Counted from the first letter of the stretch, positions 21,725-32,714 are shown. The stretch is 64,000 bases of DNA from Opitutales bacterium (GCA_030729385.1 JANQXM010000042.1:1-64000), one strand, 5' to 3'. The notes: generated from the sequence alone by a model not told the origin. A program made the numbers and translations.

Positions 21725-22630
21725 TTATTCCACATTATCGCTGGCACTTGTCATGCGCACTATCGGTAAGTCAGTAGGCTCGTCATCATTGGAACTAACC
21801 GGATGAATGAGTTCTTCGAGATGCTGTTTTACCGACAAAAACTCTGGGCTAAGAAACTGCTCCGGCGTCCGCGGCCGTGGCACAGGCACTTCGATGAATT
21901 CATGAATCTCTCCCGGGTTGGCTTTCAATACCAAGATGCGATCGGAGAGATAAATCGCCTCATCCAGATCGTGTGTGACAAACATGATGGTCACGTCCAC
22001 ATTCTTCCAAATCTGCAATAAGTAAGCCTGCATCTGCGAGCGGGTATGCGGATCTAGGGCGCCAAAAGGCTCGTCCATAAACAACACTTCCGGCTGTGTC
22101 GCCAGTGCTCGCGCAATCGCAACACGCTGTTTCATGCCACCGGAGAGTTGGCTCGGATAGGCATCTGCAAAACGTGCTAACCCGACTAGCTCAATCCATT
22201 GTAAGGCTTCCTGTTCGACTGCGGTGCCAGAGCGTCCATTGACTTCGAGGCCAAACATCACGTTCTTTTTAACGGATAGCCATGGAAAGAGTGTATAGCC
22301 TTGAAAGACCATACCACGATCGGCGCTCGGTCCGCTCACTTCTTTATCGTTGAGCAGGAACCGCCCACCACTGAGCGTCTCAAGCCCGGCGAGCATACGT
22401 ATGAGTGTCGACTTGCCGCAGCCGGATGGACCGATCACAGAAACAAATTCTCTACGATAAACGTTTAGGTCGATTGACTTCAGCACATTCACGCTGCCTT
22501 TGGAGGTGTGAAAAGTCTTACTTAAACCTTCGACCTTCAACTTTACCGGACGTTTATGCAGTGCTTCAAAGCGCGCACTTACCTCAGGACTTTGCTCCTT
22601 GTAGCTTGGTAATTGTATTAACTCGCTCAT
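21725..22630 (-). CDS. NitT/TauT-type ABC transporter ATP-binding protein
   Basis: A 301-aa ATPase. Walker [10 protein letters not shown], signature LSGGMKQR and Walker B VLFMDEP are intact, followed by the D-loop GALD and the switch His in THDLDE. The extra 45 residues at the C-terminus are acidic and probably regulatory. It powers the importer formed with the neighbouring permease and solute-binding protein. Only 3 nt separate it from the permease stop. Confidence 0.93.
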   Translation of the reverse strand: MSELIQLPSYKEQSPEVSARFEALHKRPVKLKVEGLSKTFHTSKGSVNVLKSIDLNVYRREFVSVIGPSGCGKSTLIRMLAGLETLSGGRFLLNDKEVSGPSADRGMVFQGYTLFPWLSVKKNVMFGLEVNGRSGTAVEQEALQWIELVGLARFADAYPSQLSGGMKQRVAIARALATQPEVLFMDEPFGALDPHTRSQMQAYLLQIWKNVDVTIMFVTHDLDEAIYLSDRILVLKANPGEIHEFIEVPVPRPRTPEQFLSPEFLSVKQHLEELIHPVSSNDDEPTDLPIVRMTSASDNVE

Positions 22631-22633
22631 AAT

Positions 22634-24016
22634 TTATACCTTACCGTTGAGTGGTGAATCGTAAACTTTCCGATCCAGTAGCCAATATATGAAGCGGCCA
22701 ATAAATCCGTGCTTTTTAGAGGAGGATTCAGGTGTCCATGGAAATAGATACTTCCGTAGAGAAGATAATATCTGGTCCGTCACAAAACCGGACACACCGA
22801 TCAGGATAATGACAGGAAAGACGCTGTCGAAGTTTCGGAAGCGGCCTTGCGTGTCCATAAACTCAGTCAAACCACTCTTCACGCCAATCAACTCAGCAAT
22901 CACCAACCACGTCCAAGCCCAACCGAGCAAAATACGTAAGTCATTAAACAAGTCTGGCAAGATCCCAGGTAAGATCACTCGCCTAATTTGAGTCGATTTA
23001 TTAGCACCCAAGGTCTGCGCGGCTTCGAGCAAGGATGCATCTAGTTGTCGAGTTGTGTTCGCGACCACCAATACAAGCTGAAAGAACGTGCCAACAAAAA
23101 CCAAGGCTATCTTTGGCGCATCGTTCGCAAGAAAAACGGCAACCAACAAAGTGCTAAACGCTGGTGCTGGCATATAGCGGAAGAAATCGATGAACGGCTC
23201 AAAGAGCTTCGAGAAGAAATCGAAGGTGCCGCAAATCACGCCAAGTGGCACACCAACAAGTGCGGCAAAAAGGAAACCCAAGAAAACAATACGTAAGGAA
23301 TGCCTATAGCGCTGAAACAATGAGGGATTATTACCGTCTGCCTCAGCGGTGAAATCTTGTATGCCTTTTACGACGACTTCGTGGGGGCTGGGCAGATAAC
23401 TTGGGTTCGAAGGCTTACCTTGCGGAACGAGCTTTTCTAGGGGTGTCTCTGGCAATAACTTCGAATCGAACACTTCGCTTCGCTCGCTCATCAGTGCCCA
23501 GTTTCGCTTTATGATCTCCATGTTTTCCGCACTGAGCTGAACTCGTTTCTGCTCAAGTGATCCCTCTGCCAACTTTTGCCAGACACCGTAAAGGCTCTCA
23601 TCTTTGACTTCATCTCGCGTGAGCCAACCATTCGCAGTCACCACTGGTGTGATGTGACGCATGACTTTTAAATTGGCGCGGCGTATTCTCGAAGCGGATC
23701 CGTCAACCTCACCTTGTTCACGAGCGGCCAGTATCTCAGCATTATCGGACTGAATCGCTTCCACGAAAGAAGGATAAAATTCTTTGGAAAGACGATCTCC
23801 CGCCGAGTAGATAGTTGTTACATCTGTGCGATCCGCAGATAGCTGCAGTTTAACATCTGGATGCCAAATAAACGGCGTGTAACTAACAATCACCCAAATT
23901 AGAATCGGAAGCAGGAATGAAAAACAGCTAAGAATCAGCCGTTGCTTAGAATCCAGATCTTTGCGAATGGCAAACCAAGGGCTGGATGTTTTGGCTGCTA
24001 TTTCTTCTGATTTCAT
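22634..24016 (-). CDS. NitT/TauT-type ABC transporter permease with long periplasmic insertion
   Basis: A 460-aa inner-membrane permease from the ATG at 24016 (an upstream TTG adds 13 residues). The usual permease core, five or six helices with the EAA loop [18 protein letters not shown], occupies about residues 230-445. Before it come one membrane helix (about 24-46) and some 180 hydrophilic residues predicted to face the periplasm, absent from ordinary SsuC/TauC proteins of about 250 aa. The insertion may aid substrate capture. The gene is separated from the solute-binding protein by a hairpin. Confidence 0.88.
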   Translation of the reverse strand: MKSEEIAAKTSSPWFAIRKDLDSKQRLILSCFSFLLPILIWVIVSYTPFIWHPDVKLQLSADRTDVTTIYSAGDRLSKEFYPSFVEAIQSDNAEILAAREQGEVDGSASRIRRANLKVMRHITPVVTANGWLTRDEVKDESLYGVWQKLAEGSLEQKRVQLSAENMEIIKRNWALMSERSEVFDSKLLPETPLEKLVPQGKPSNPSYLPSPHEVVVKGIQDFTAEADGNNPSLFQRYRHSLRIVFLGFLFAALVGVPLGVICGTFDFFSKLFEPFIDFFRYMPAPAFSTLLVAVFLANDAPKIALVFVGTFFQLVLVVANTTRQLDASLLEAAQTLGANKSTQIRRVILPGILPDLFNDLRILLGWAWTWLVIAELIGVKSGLTEFMDTQGRFRNFDSVFPVIILIGVSGFVTDQILSSLRKYLFPWTPESSSKKHGFIGRFIYWLLDRKVYDSPLNGKV

Positions 24017-24053
24017 ATGTAGTTTGATACCGCGAGTCCTTACGTTAGAGCTC

Positions 24054-24082
24054 AAAAAAAGGCGGGCCGGGCAAGGCCCGCC
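24054..24082 (-). terminator. Hairpin between solute-binding protein and permease genes
   Basis: An 8-bp GC stem (ggcgggcc/ggcccgcc) is followed on the minus strand by seven T residues. Inside an operon this would act as a partial terminator, leaving the first gene more abundant than the rest, as is common for solute-binding proteins. Confidence 0.82.
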
Positions 24083-24123
24083 TTTTCAGAAAAACGACAT
24101 GACTGATACATCTAAGGAATCAG

Positions 24124-25131
24124 TTACTTGACTGATTCAGCGTATTCCAGTGTCAGACTGGGATCGAGATATTGATCCACATTGAGTGGTTGCTCATAAA
24201 CACCCATATCTACATTGAAAGCATCGGACACCGAGGTGGATCCATAAATAGAGCCAAGACCGTCTGCTTTTTTCCAAACTTTTAGAGATTCTTCGAGTGT
24301 CATGATATATGTGCCTTCAAAAAGAGGCTCATACTCCTCAGGTGTGATAGACACACGCTTTGCGAGAATTGCTAAGGCATCATCGATATTATCTTCATCC
24401 TTCAAGTAATCGACGATTCGATACCAGACCTTCACGACTTTCATCCAGTCATCGCGACGAGAGTCCAGTGTTTCTGGATCTACACAAAGTAAGTCGTAAA
24501 TCACACCCGGAACATCTGCGGAAGTTAAGACAGGCTTAGAGTTAGCCACTGCCTTGAGAGCTTCACCCGAATTTGGCTGCCAAGCACCAATTGCCGAAAC
24601 TGCGCCAGTTTGAAAAACAGAGGGCGTTTTGTCAGTCGCGGTGTTGATGATTTCGAATTCACTGGCATCAATTCCTGCTGCTTCAGCACCTTTAATGAGA
24701 AGCAGGTGAATAACGAATCCTTCTTCAAGACCGATTTTCTTGCCCTTCAGATCAGCAAGCGAATCAATCCCTGGTGCGGCCACAATCATATCGTTACCGT
24801 TCGAGTAGTCGTTGATGATGATACCCACGGATGGCTTACCAGTGCCACCAGTGACGAGTGCATCACCATTGGTCATTGTTACGCCATCAAGAAGACCTGC
24901 TGCATAAGCATCCATGGAAGCAACATAGTCCATCCACTGGAAATCGACCTCCACACCTTCTTCTTTAAACCAGCCCTTCTCAATGCCAATTTGCCATGCG
25001 ACCCATCCTGGCCAGTCGCTATAGCCAATCTTAAGCGGTTCTTTTGCTGAAAGCGAACTCACTGTAAGTAAAGCAAGTGCGCAGAGTCCTGTGCGAGCGG
25101 CCTTTGCGGCCCATTTGTGAAACGTCATCAT
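24124..25131 (-). CDS. NitT/TauT-type ABC transporter solute-binding protein
   Basis: A 335-aa secreted protein with a signal peptide (about 1-29, ending LSA before KEPLKIGY). The mature part follows the NMT1/THI5-like fold of nitrate, taurine and related binders: [27 protein letters not shown] and [12 protein letters not shown]. The ligand is not visible; importers of this type accompany guanidine- and urea-carboxylase genes and are often under guanidine riboswitches elsewhere, suggesting guanidine or a relative. It is the first gene of the operon, 60 nt downstream of the predicted sigma-54 transcription start. Confidence 0.88.
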   Translation of the reverse strand: MMTFHKWAAKAARTGLCALALLTVSSLSAKEPLKIGYSDWPGWVAWQIGIEKGWFKEEGVEVDFQWMDYVASMDAYAAGLLDGVTMTNGDALVTGGTGKPSVGIIINDYSNGNDMIVAAPGIDSLADLKGKKIGLEEGFVIHLLLIKGAEAAGIDASEFEIINTATDKTPSVFQTGAVSAIGAWQPNSGEALKAVANSKPVLTSADVPGVIYDLLCVDPETLDSRRDDWMKVVKVWYRIVDYLKDEDNIDDALAILAKRVSITPEEYEPLFEGTYIMTLEESLKVWKKADGLGSIYGSTSVSDAFNVDMGVYEQPLNVDQYLDPSLTLEYAESVK

Positions 25132-25202
25132 AATCGTGAATGTTGTTGGTGAAGTATAGTGGAAGAACGTTGCCCAAGTATTTCTTGAGACGGCACAATT
25201 TA

Positions 25203-25218
25203 TGCAGAAACCATGCCA
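25203..25218 (-). promoter_or_regulatory. Sigma-54-type (-24/-12) promoter of the nitrogen operon
   Basis: On the minus strand the sequence TGGCATGGTTTCTGCA fits the consensus TGGCACG-N4-TTGCA with two mismatches. The invariant GG (-24) and GC (-12) are kept at the right spacing. Start of transcription would fall near 25192, about 60 nt before the solute-binding protein ATG. A sigma-54 promoter fits control by nitrogen limitation. Confidence 0.6.
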
Positions 25219-25240
25219 AGAAACGATGTCACCCCTAAAG

Positions 25241-25267
25241 GTATTATTTTTATCGACAAAAGTATTA
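25241..25267. promoter_or_regulatory. Candidate operator of the divergent regulator
   Basis: Two direct gtatta words (25241 and 25262) lie 21 bp apart, two helical turns, flanking a near-palindrome TTTTATCGACAAAA. It is in the 163-bp divergent spacer, upstream of the sigma-54 site and just before the regulator gene. Assignment is speculative. Confidence 0.25.
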
Positions 25268-25294
25268 CGATTTAGAGACTACACGTTCAATCGT

Positions 25295-25747
25295 ATGAAT
25301 TCTGACTCAAAAAAGCATAAATCACTGGCACAGCGCATCAGCATCTCACTGCCCTCCCATCTAGCAACTGCGCTGGATGAGATGATCGATGAACGTGGAT
25401 TTCAAAATCGATCACAAGCCGTGGCAGAAATGATCGAGAACAGTATCATTAAGCACCAAGAAGAAGCTGGCGATACGATCATGGCGGGCACCATCACCCT
25501 ATTCTATGATTCTGGTAAGACCGGGCTCCTCCAGCAACTAGCTAAAATCGAACGTGAGCATGTCAATGAATGCATCAGCAGCCAACACGTTCTACTAGAA
25601 GGGCAATACATCATGGAAGTCGTGCTCGTCCAAGGTCCCGTTGAGCGGCTGCGTGCGCTAACCGATCGTATTCTTACATGCAAAGGGGTGAGCTCTGGTG
25701 GTCTCACTTTAACCAGTAAACTCATACCGCAACTACACGGCCGCTAA
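25295..25747 (+). CDS. NikR-like ribbon-helix-helix regulator with ACT-like domain
   Basis: A 150-aa protein: N-terminal ribbon-helix-helix ([17 protein letters not shown], then [13 protein letters not shown]) and a C-terminal ferredoxin-like domain as in NikR. Of the square-planar nickel ligands of E. coli NikR (His76, His87, His89, Cys95), only the equivalent of His87 (in SSQHVLL) is kept; the His89 and Cys95 positions appear as Leu and Ile. It therefore probably senses something else or another metal. The start at 25295 is chosen because the domain begins right after; an upstream start would extend through the promoter region. It is divergent from the nitrogen operon and probably controls it. 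Confidence 0.8.
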   Translation: MNSDSKKHKSLAQRISISLPSHLATALDEMIDERGFQNRSQAVAEMIENSIIKHQEEAGDTIMAGTITLFYDSGKTGLLQQLAKIEREHVNECISSQHVLLEGQYIMEVVLVQGPVERLRALTDRILTCKGVSSGGLTLTSKLIPQLHGR

Positions 25748-25938
25748 GTTTTTTGCGCATTTATATAAAAAATGAAGCTGTTTATGTAGTTTTGCTCCAT
25801 TCTCTATCTCGATACAGTTCCTCCAATCAAATTCTCTTAATCACTGACATGACTTTAATTCAAGAGCACTGCAGAGTCTGCCCTTGCCTATAACTCTCCA
25901 GTAAATTTGCTCACACCACTTCTCTAACCAAATACATT

Positions 25939-27444
<1,506 letters not shown>

Positions 27445-27470
27445 CCAAAGCAAGAAGTTCAAATTTATAA

Positions 27471-27502
27471 AAGCCGTTCGGGAAACCGAGCGGCTTTTTT
27501 GT
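27471..27502 (+). terminator. Intrinsic terminator after gnd
   Basis: Stem agccg/cggct extended by CGG/CCG around a GAAA loop, then six T residues. It matches the terminator at 11074 except for two bases. Confidence 0.9.
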
Positions 27503-27635
27503 AATGACTCATCATCTTAAATCAGAGAAGTAAAACACACCTAGAAGCTTGTCTTATGAGTTTTTTTAACTCTGCTAAGATGCATAATCTTCAACCGTGA
27601 ATACATACTAACTATAACTACCAAAAATATTGCAC

Positions 27636-28783
27636 ATGATAAGAATCCGAACTTTCGCAGCACTGATTACTACTACCTTGCTCGCATCCTTCACCCCCAC
27701 TTTCACGAATGCGCAACCAGCACCGATATCAAGTAATCAACCAGCTTTCATCCCGCTCGGCGATCTTGACGGAGGGAACTTTTTTAGTGCGGCATCAGGA
27801 ATCTCAGGCGACGGAACAATCGTCACCGGGACAAGCAGTTCGACTGACGGGCAGTTACCATATATATGGACGCAAGTAGGCGGAATAAATGACCTTATTA
27901 ATGGCGTCGCTTTGGGTATCAGAGCTGCCAATGGTAGCGCAATCTCTGCCGATGGGAGTGTAATCGTGGGAACATAAATGACGGAATTCAACGCGGAGCC
28001 TTTAAGTGGACGTCACTTGACGGAATAGAAAGTATAGGCGATTTACCTGGGTATGCTATTGACAGTAGGGCCTATGCCGTTTCTGCAGATGGCAGCACGA
28101 TCGTGGGCCGAGGGTATTCGTATATTGGCTTAGAAGCGACTAGATGGACTGAAGCGACTGGCATGGTCAGTTTAGGAGGATACCCACAAAGCACTGCTTA
28201 CGGTGTCTCTGACGATGGCACTGTCATCACAGGTTACTCCTCTTTTATAGATGGCCAACAGGCCTTTAGATGGACCGCCAGCGACGGTCTCATCGGATTG
28301 GGTGACCTCAATACGGAATCGATCAAAAATAGTTATGGATACGGTATCTCGGGTGACGGTAATTACATCGTAGGAATAAGCAAATCCGAAGCTGGCGACG
28401 AGGCCTTTCGTTGGAATGAAACTGACGGCATGATCGGACTCGGGGATTTTGAAGGAGGCAAGTTTTATAGCGTCGCAAATGCAGTCTCTGCTGATGGGTC
28501 CGTAGTGGTTGGATCCGGGTCTGATGATGAAGGAGAATTAGCCTTTAGATGGACTGAAGAAACAGGCCTGCAAAGCATAGTCGATTGGCTAGCTGAAAGT
28601 AACGTGGCTGTCGAAGAAGGTTTTTCTTTAACAAAAGCTACTGATGTTTCCGATGACGGAAATACAGTCGTGGGGAACGGCTCATCTACCCGTTTCATCG
28701 ATTCCAAACTCACCATTCAGTTCACGCATGAAACTACCCAAGTTTGCGAGATCTTCAGGTTTCGCATTTTTCAAATTACTTAA
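27636..28783 (+). pseudogene. Decayed HAF-repeat secreted protein
   Basis: The reading frame begins with a signal peptide (MIRIRTFAALITTTLLAS, cleavage near TNA) and runs through HAF-type repeats built on 'GxxSADGSVIVGxS ... AFRWTxxxGxxxLGDL'. A stop at 27975 interrupts it, but the repeat pattern continues in another frame at once (INDGIQRGAFKWT) and on to about 28680. Restoring one G in the gtggg run at 27966-27970 would rejoin the frames. The 3' part runs into the convergent gene without the usual end, so it is also truncated. Either a pseudogene or a sequencing error plus truncation. At least six repeats remain. Function of HAF proteins is unknown. Confidence 0.75.
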
Positions 28784-29476
28784 GGAATAACGATTCTCTG
28801 CCAAGCCTTGCTCTTCTAGAAATTCAGCCATTGCTTGTCGATATTCAGCAAGCTCCTCATCGGTCATACTTTCCATCAATCGCTTACGCTCTTTGTATAC
28901 CTCTATGCCAGAAGCAAAATCACGTGATAGTTTTTCTTTTTCATCATCCGATGTAAAAAACGTCAGTGCTGCTAAGGCCTTTTGCCAAATGGTTGGATCG
29001 CCTGCTTTCTTTTTAAAATTCTTCGCTTGCTCCATAAGCTGCGCAGTTTGCTCGGAAGCAAAACCAGCATACTCTGCAAAGCGCTGCCCTTCAGGCATCA
29101 AGTAGAGCGATAATTTTGGCACACCATAGGCGGTTCCAAATAACATACCAACTACAACTATCGCACTACATACGGAACCCAACAGTGGCACCGCATATTG
29201 CCAATAGATTAATATAATGGCTGTGATCAAAACACTGACCGCCATTAATCCAAACAGTAAATCGGGCGTGACTCCGGGTAAAAAATCCGAGATACGGCGT
29301 TCCAGAAACATCTTCACCACCGTCAACATGAAGATGATGAATAAACCACCGACTAAGCGAAAATCGACATGCGCCCGTGAGAATATTTTAACTATGAAGG
29401 AAACCAGAAAACCCATCAAAAAAATGGATGCCAGATGAAGCAGCGCATCTAAGGCGAGGACCAAGTATTCGTTCAT
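28682..29476 (-). CDS. Four-helix membrane protein with helical cytoplasmic tail, function unknown
   Basis: A 264-aa protein. Hydrophobic segments lie at about residues 5-30, 42-60, 72-95 and 98-125 (the last carrying several glycines). The rest is a charged, helical soluble region (SDDEKEKLSRDF; TDEELAEYRQAMAEFLEE). The first helices recall CvpA-like proteins, but I cannot confirm it. Its 3' end overlaps the decayed HAF gene. It is probably co-transcribed with the gene upstream on the minus strand (35 nt gap). Confidence 0.7.
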   Translation of the reverse strand: MNEYLVLALDALLHLASIFLMGFLVSFIVKIFSRAHVDFRLVGGLFIIFMLTVVKMFLERRISDFLPGVTPDLLFGLMAVSVLITAIILIYWQYAVPLLGSVCSAIVVVGMLFGTAYGVPKLSLYLMPEGQRFAEYAGFASEQTAQLMEQAKNFKKKAGDPTIWQKALAALTFFTSDDEKEKLSRDFASGIEVYKERKRLMESMTDEELAEYRQAMAEFLEEQGLAENRYSLSNLKNAKPEDLANLGSFMRELNGEFGIDETGR

Positions 29477-29511
29477 AAATTTGAAGCTGTGAGTTTTCTA
29501 TAGAATATCTG

Positions 29512-30396
29512 TTACGTCATCGACTTCCCTAAATAAGCCAGCATCCACATTTCTTTCCATAGTCGATAGCGACCTTCGTAAGTGATTTTACCTTCTTCTT
29601 CCTGACGTGCGCGCGGAACCAAAAAACCAGTTTCTAAATTCAAGCGTTCCAGAATCCTTTGTTGCTCGTTCATTTCTTGCAGCGGTTCTTCTTCGAAAGA
29701 TATCGGAGTGATTGAGCTTTTAATCAAACGTAGATGATGGCGCTTCAATAAGCTCTTCAATGATCCTGTCAGTGGTTTACGAGCAATGTCCCAACCTTCC
29801 GGATAAAATCCTCCGTAGGGTAAAAACAAGTTATCGGTGATTAATCGACGGTCTTTCTTACCTTCTGTACTAATTGTATAACAAGCTGTGGCTCCATCTT
29901 TTCTTTTCGGCAAAAAGAGTATCTGGATTCGTGTCATACGGTCTTCGCTCTCGTAAATGGAAACACGTAAAAAGGTGCCTTCGAAGAGTTCTGCCTTCAA
30001 TGCTGCTAAACGATTAAAACGTTCGTTGCGTAACCAGTCTCGCAACTCAATAAACTTTTTATCTGCAGGCCACTCATCGCCATCTTGATTCAATTCAAAA
30101 CTATGAAACAGTGGCATTTCACCTCGACTCAAAGCCAGAATAGCAAGCCAGTTGTAACCAGTTTCAAATAAAAACCACAAGGCTAAGCCGGTAATAAAAT
30201 GCACCCAATCCGGACGAAATGATAACTCAAAATGTCGGAGCAGAAATGCTAACCAACCAGCAAATACGATCCAGCGTAACCAACGACCTACTACGGCAAA
30301 TACTGGCACACCAAAACGATTTCCAAGCACAGGAAATATTATGGAGAATACTGCTAATATTATTAGCAAATAGTGTATCATGGTCAGTTCTTGCAT
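29512..30396 (-). CDS. Membrane-anchored protein of unknown function
   Basis: A 294-aa protein with three N-terminal hydrophobic helices (about residues 7-25, 33-52 and 65-90) and a cytoplasmic domain of 200 residues, mixed alpha/beta, rich in charged residues. No catalytic motif was recognised. It lies downstream of dnaN behind a terminator and directly upstream of the other unknown membrane protein, suggesting a two-gene unit. Confidence 0.7.
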   Translation of the reverse strand: MQELTMIHYLLIILAVFSIIFPVLGNRFGVPVFAVVGRWLRWIVFAGWLAFLLRHFELSFRPDWVHFITGLALWFLFETGYNWLAILALSRGEMPLFHSFELNQDGDEWPADKKFIELRDWLRNERFNRLAALKAELFEGTFLRVSIYESEDRMTRIQILFLPKRKDGATACYTISTEGKKDRRLITDNLFLPYGGFYPEGWDIARKPLTGSLKSLLKRHHLRLIKSSITPISFEEEPLQEMNEQQRILERLNLETGFLVPRARQEEEGKITYEGRYRLWKEMWMLAYLGKSMT

Positions 30397-30401
30397 TATT
30401 C

Positions 30402-30434
30402 AAAAAAGGAAGGACGGTCCTGAGACCGTCCTTC
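30402..30434 (-). terminator. Intrinsic terminator of dnaN
   Basis: A perfect 11-bp stem (gaaggacggtc at 30409-30419 with gaccgtccttc at 30424-30434) and 4-nt loop, followed on the minus strand by TTCCTTTTTT. It overlaps the start of the downstream gene's leader. Confidence 0.85.
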
Positions 30435-30469
30435 TGGTAAATCATTGAAAAGGTCTCGTTCTTTTCGAC

Positions 30470-31597
30470 TTAGTTCAAGCGCAGTGGCATGATCACACAA
30501 ATGAAGTTATCGAGTGTCTTGAAGAGACCTGGGCTGAGCTCATCTTTAAATTCAAAGAATACTTCATCCTTAGTCAGTGCTTTAAGTGGCTCCATCAGGA
30601 ACTGTGGATTGAAAGCCACTTGCACTTCCGGTCCATCATACGCAATTGCCATAGACTCGTGGGATTCACCGTATTCAGTGGATGAACCAGAAATTTCGAG
30701 GAGGTTTTTAGTGACCTTTAATTTCACTGAGTTGCTCTTGTCTGAAGTGACAAGTGCCGCACGGTGCACACATTCCAACATGAGCTCACGCTCAATTTTG
30801 ACGCGGTGCTCCGTTTCTTTTGGAATGACTTGGCGATAGTTCGGGTAGTTACCTTCCACGATCTTGGAAACCAAGTAAAGGTGATCGACTAGACCGGAAT
30901 CTCCCGCTTCGTCGATATCGATTTCGAAAGCGGCTTGGCGATCGTTGAAAGCAATTTTTACCTTCTCACCTTTGCCCATGAGACGCTCGAGTTCCGCGAC
31001 TGTCTTTGCTGGAAGAATTAAGCTACCTGCGTTTTCTTCGCTGATTTCTGTCTCGAGTGCTGTGAGTCCAAGACGTCGACCATCTGTGGCAACCAGTGTC
31101 AGTTTTTCGTCGGCAAAATTGAAATAAACACCGTTGAGGATGTAGCGGTTTTCATCGTTTGATTGGGCGTAAGAAACGCTCTTTAACATGCCAACGATAG
31201 CTTCTTGAGAAAGTTCAAATACTTTACGGTTTTCGAACGTCGGCAATGGTGGAAACTCCTCACTGCTGATCCCCATAATTTTGAAAAGCGAACCGCCGGA
31301 TGTGATTTTAGCTTGGTTCTTTTCGCTTGTTTCGATGAACACTTCATCGACTGGAAGTTCACGCACAATTGTGGCAAGCTTACGAACTGGCAAAGTGATG
31401 GCACCTGCATCGGATACATCAGCCTTGATACGGCAACGAATGCCTAAATCGAGGTTGGTCGTGGTCAATGAGATGTGACCCTCCTCAGCTTCGATCAGCA
31501 CATTGCTGAGAATGGGCATTGTGGAACGTGTCGCGACAACATTGAGAACTTGTTGGAGACCGTTGCTAAAGTGATCCTTGTTGATCTTGAACTTCAT
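30470..31597 (-). CDS. dnaN: DNA polymerase III sliding clamp (beta subunit)
   Basis: A 375-aa protein with the three-domain beta-clamp architecture. Typical stretches: [27 protein letters not shown] N-terminus, [26 protein letters not shown], and the C-terminal VIMPLRLN that forms part of the polymerase-binding pocket. It encircles DNA and tethers Pol III. It stands apart from dnaA here; the preceding 214-bp spacer is AT-rich and contains a DnaA-box-like word. Confidence 0.96.
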   Translation of the reverse strand: MKFKINKDHFSNGLQQVLNVVATRSTMPILSNVLIEAEEGHISLTTTNLDLGIRCRIKADVSDAGAITLPVRKLATIVRELPVDEVFIETSEKNQAKITSGGSLFKIMGISSEEFPPLPTFENRKVFELSQEAIVGMLKSVSYAQSNDENRYILNGVYFNFADEKLTLVATDGRRLGLTALETEISEENAGSLILPAKTVAELERLMGKGEKVKIAFNDRQAAFEIDIDEAGDSGLVDHLYLVSKIVEGNYPNYRQVIPKETEHRVKIERELMLECVHRAALVTSDKSNSVKLKVTKNLLEISGSSTEYGESHESMAIAYDGPEVQVAFNPQFLMEPLKALTKDEVFFEFKDELSPGLFKTLDNFICVIMPLRLN

Positions 31598-31792
31598 GGT
31601 GTAGATTTGTCGGTGTTTTGAGAGTTACTGGCAATGCTTATGTATTATAGATATTCTTTATATATAAATCTCTCCTTAACAGTAATGGGGGTGAATTGTG
31701 AGAAAAACTCATCAACTCACTGCTCGCAAGTCATTTACAGTGATTTTTCAGTGTGAAGAGGTCGGTGAGGAATATTGTAGAGAGGTGAATGA

Positions 31793-31801
31793 TGTGGAAA
31801 A
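31793..31801 (-). promoter_or_regulatory. DnaA-box-like nonamer upstream of dnaN
   Basis: The minus strand reads TTTTCCACA, matching the relaxed box TTWTNCACA. Looser matches are nearby, and an AT-rich tract lies at about 31640-31680. One good box does not make an origin; it may mark DnaA control of dnaN or be chance. Confidence 0.3.
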
Positions 31802-31811
31802 GTTTTTTTAC

Positions 31812-32714
31812 TTACACAGAGTCTTCACGCTTATTCCCAAGTTCTTCACATGTATTTTTGGCAGCATGCCGTAGACGTTTACGAGCTCGATAAATCCGGT
31901 ATAAATGGCGAACCGGACCATAAACGATGTAGGTAAAGAAAATGAGTGCGAAGGATAGCTCCTTCATGATAAAAGCGACACCAAGTGCAAATATAAGACA
32001 GATAAACGTGCGGACACGGGTGCTGGTCTGCCAATCAATGTCTTTGAAGCTTGGGTATGGGATGTTGCTCACCATGAGATATGCGATCAAGAGCATGAAT
32101 GGTGGAATGCCCAGAGCGAGACTACGCGAGTCAAAATCTTGAGTGTCCAAGCTGGTGATGACCATGACAATGGATACAATCATACCAGCGGCAGCTGGCA
32201 CAGGTAGTCCTAAGAAGTCTTTAGTTCCTTTAAGGCGCTCGGCTGGTGGCAGCATTGGATGTGTTAATACGTTAAATCGAGCAAGTCTGACCGCAGCGCA
32301 CAGTAGATAGACAAACCCGATCAACCAACTGACCTCGAGAAACACTGGGTATTTATCTACTGTAGGGGTGAGAACCAGGAAGATCATCATCAATGCTGGT
32401 GCGACACCGAACGATATAATGTCGGCGATTGAATCGAATTCTTTTCCGAATAGAGATTCTCGACCCCCTAAACGAGCGACTCGACCATCAAGGGCATCAC
32501 AGATCACTCCAAAAAGAATAAACCAAACAGCCTGCTTGTAATAGCCATTAACGATCGACGGATCGGTGGCATAGTTGGCTTGAATACAGCCCCATATCGC
32601 TAGAAAACCAAAAAAGAGATTACCAGCAGTTAAACTGTTGGGTAGCAGATAGATATGGCTAGCTTCACCAGAATCTGCATATTGATGTTTCGGTTTATTT
32701 TTTGGATCAGACAT
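31812..32714 (-). CDS. pssA: CDP-diacylglycerol-serine O-phosphatidyltransferase
   Basis: A 300-aa integral membrane enzyme of phosphatidylserine synthesis. The CDP-alcohol phosphotransferase motif DG-x2-AR-x8-G-x3-D-x3-D is complete, starting at DGRVARLGG and ending at DSIAD. LPNSLTAGNLFFGF at the N-terminus and about eight hydrophobic helices agree. PssA feeds phosphatidylethanolamine synthesis. A small RelE/ParE-fold gene lies 14 nt upstream in the same direction. Confidence 0.93.
   Translation of the reverse strand: MSDPKNKPKHQYADSGEASHIYLLPNSLTAGNLFFGFLAIWGCIQANYATDPSIVNGYYKQAVWFILFGVICDALDGRVARLGGRESLFGKEFDSIADIISFGVAPALMMIFLVLTPTVDKYPVFLEVSWLIGFVYLLCAAVRLARFNVLTHPMLPPAERLKGTKDFLGLPVPAAAGMIVSIVMVITSLDTQDFDSRSLALGIPPFMLLIAYLMVSNIPYPSFKDIDWQTSTRVRTFICLIFALGVAFIMKELSFALIFFTYIVYGPVRHLYRIYRARKRLRHAAKNTCEELGNKREDSV

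Noticed and set aside
24610..25050. A 146-codon plus-strand frame opposite the solute-binding protein
   Set aside because: The minus-strand gene has a signal peptide and family motifs; the opposite frame is rich in His, Cys and Phe and shows none.
25132..25294. Guanidine riboswitch (classes I to III) before the nitrogen operon
   Set aside because: Neither the class I core nor paired ACGR-loop hairpins of class II, nor a class III pseudoknot pattern, were found in the leader. A covariance search would be decisive.
31598..31811. oriC upstream of dnaN
   Set aside because: Only one good DnaA-box match; a cluster would be expected and dnaA is absent.
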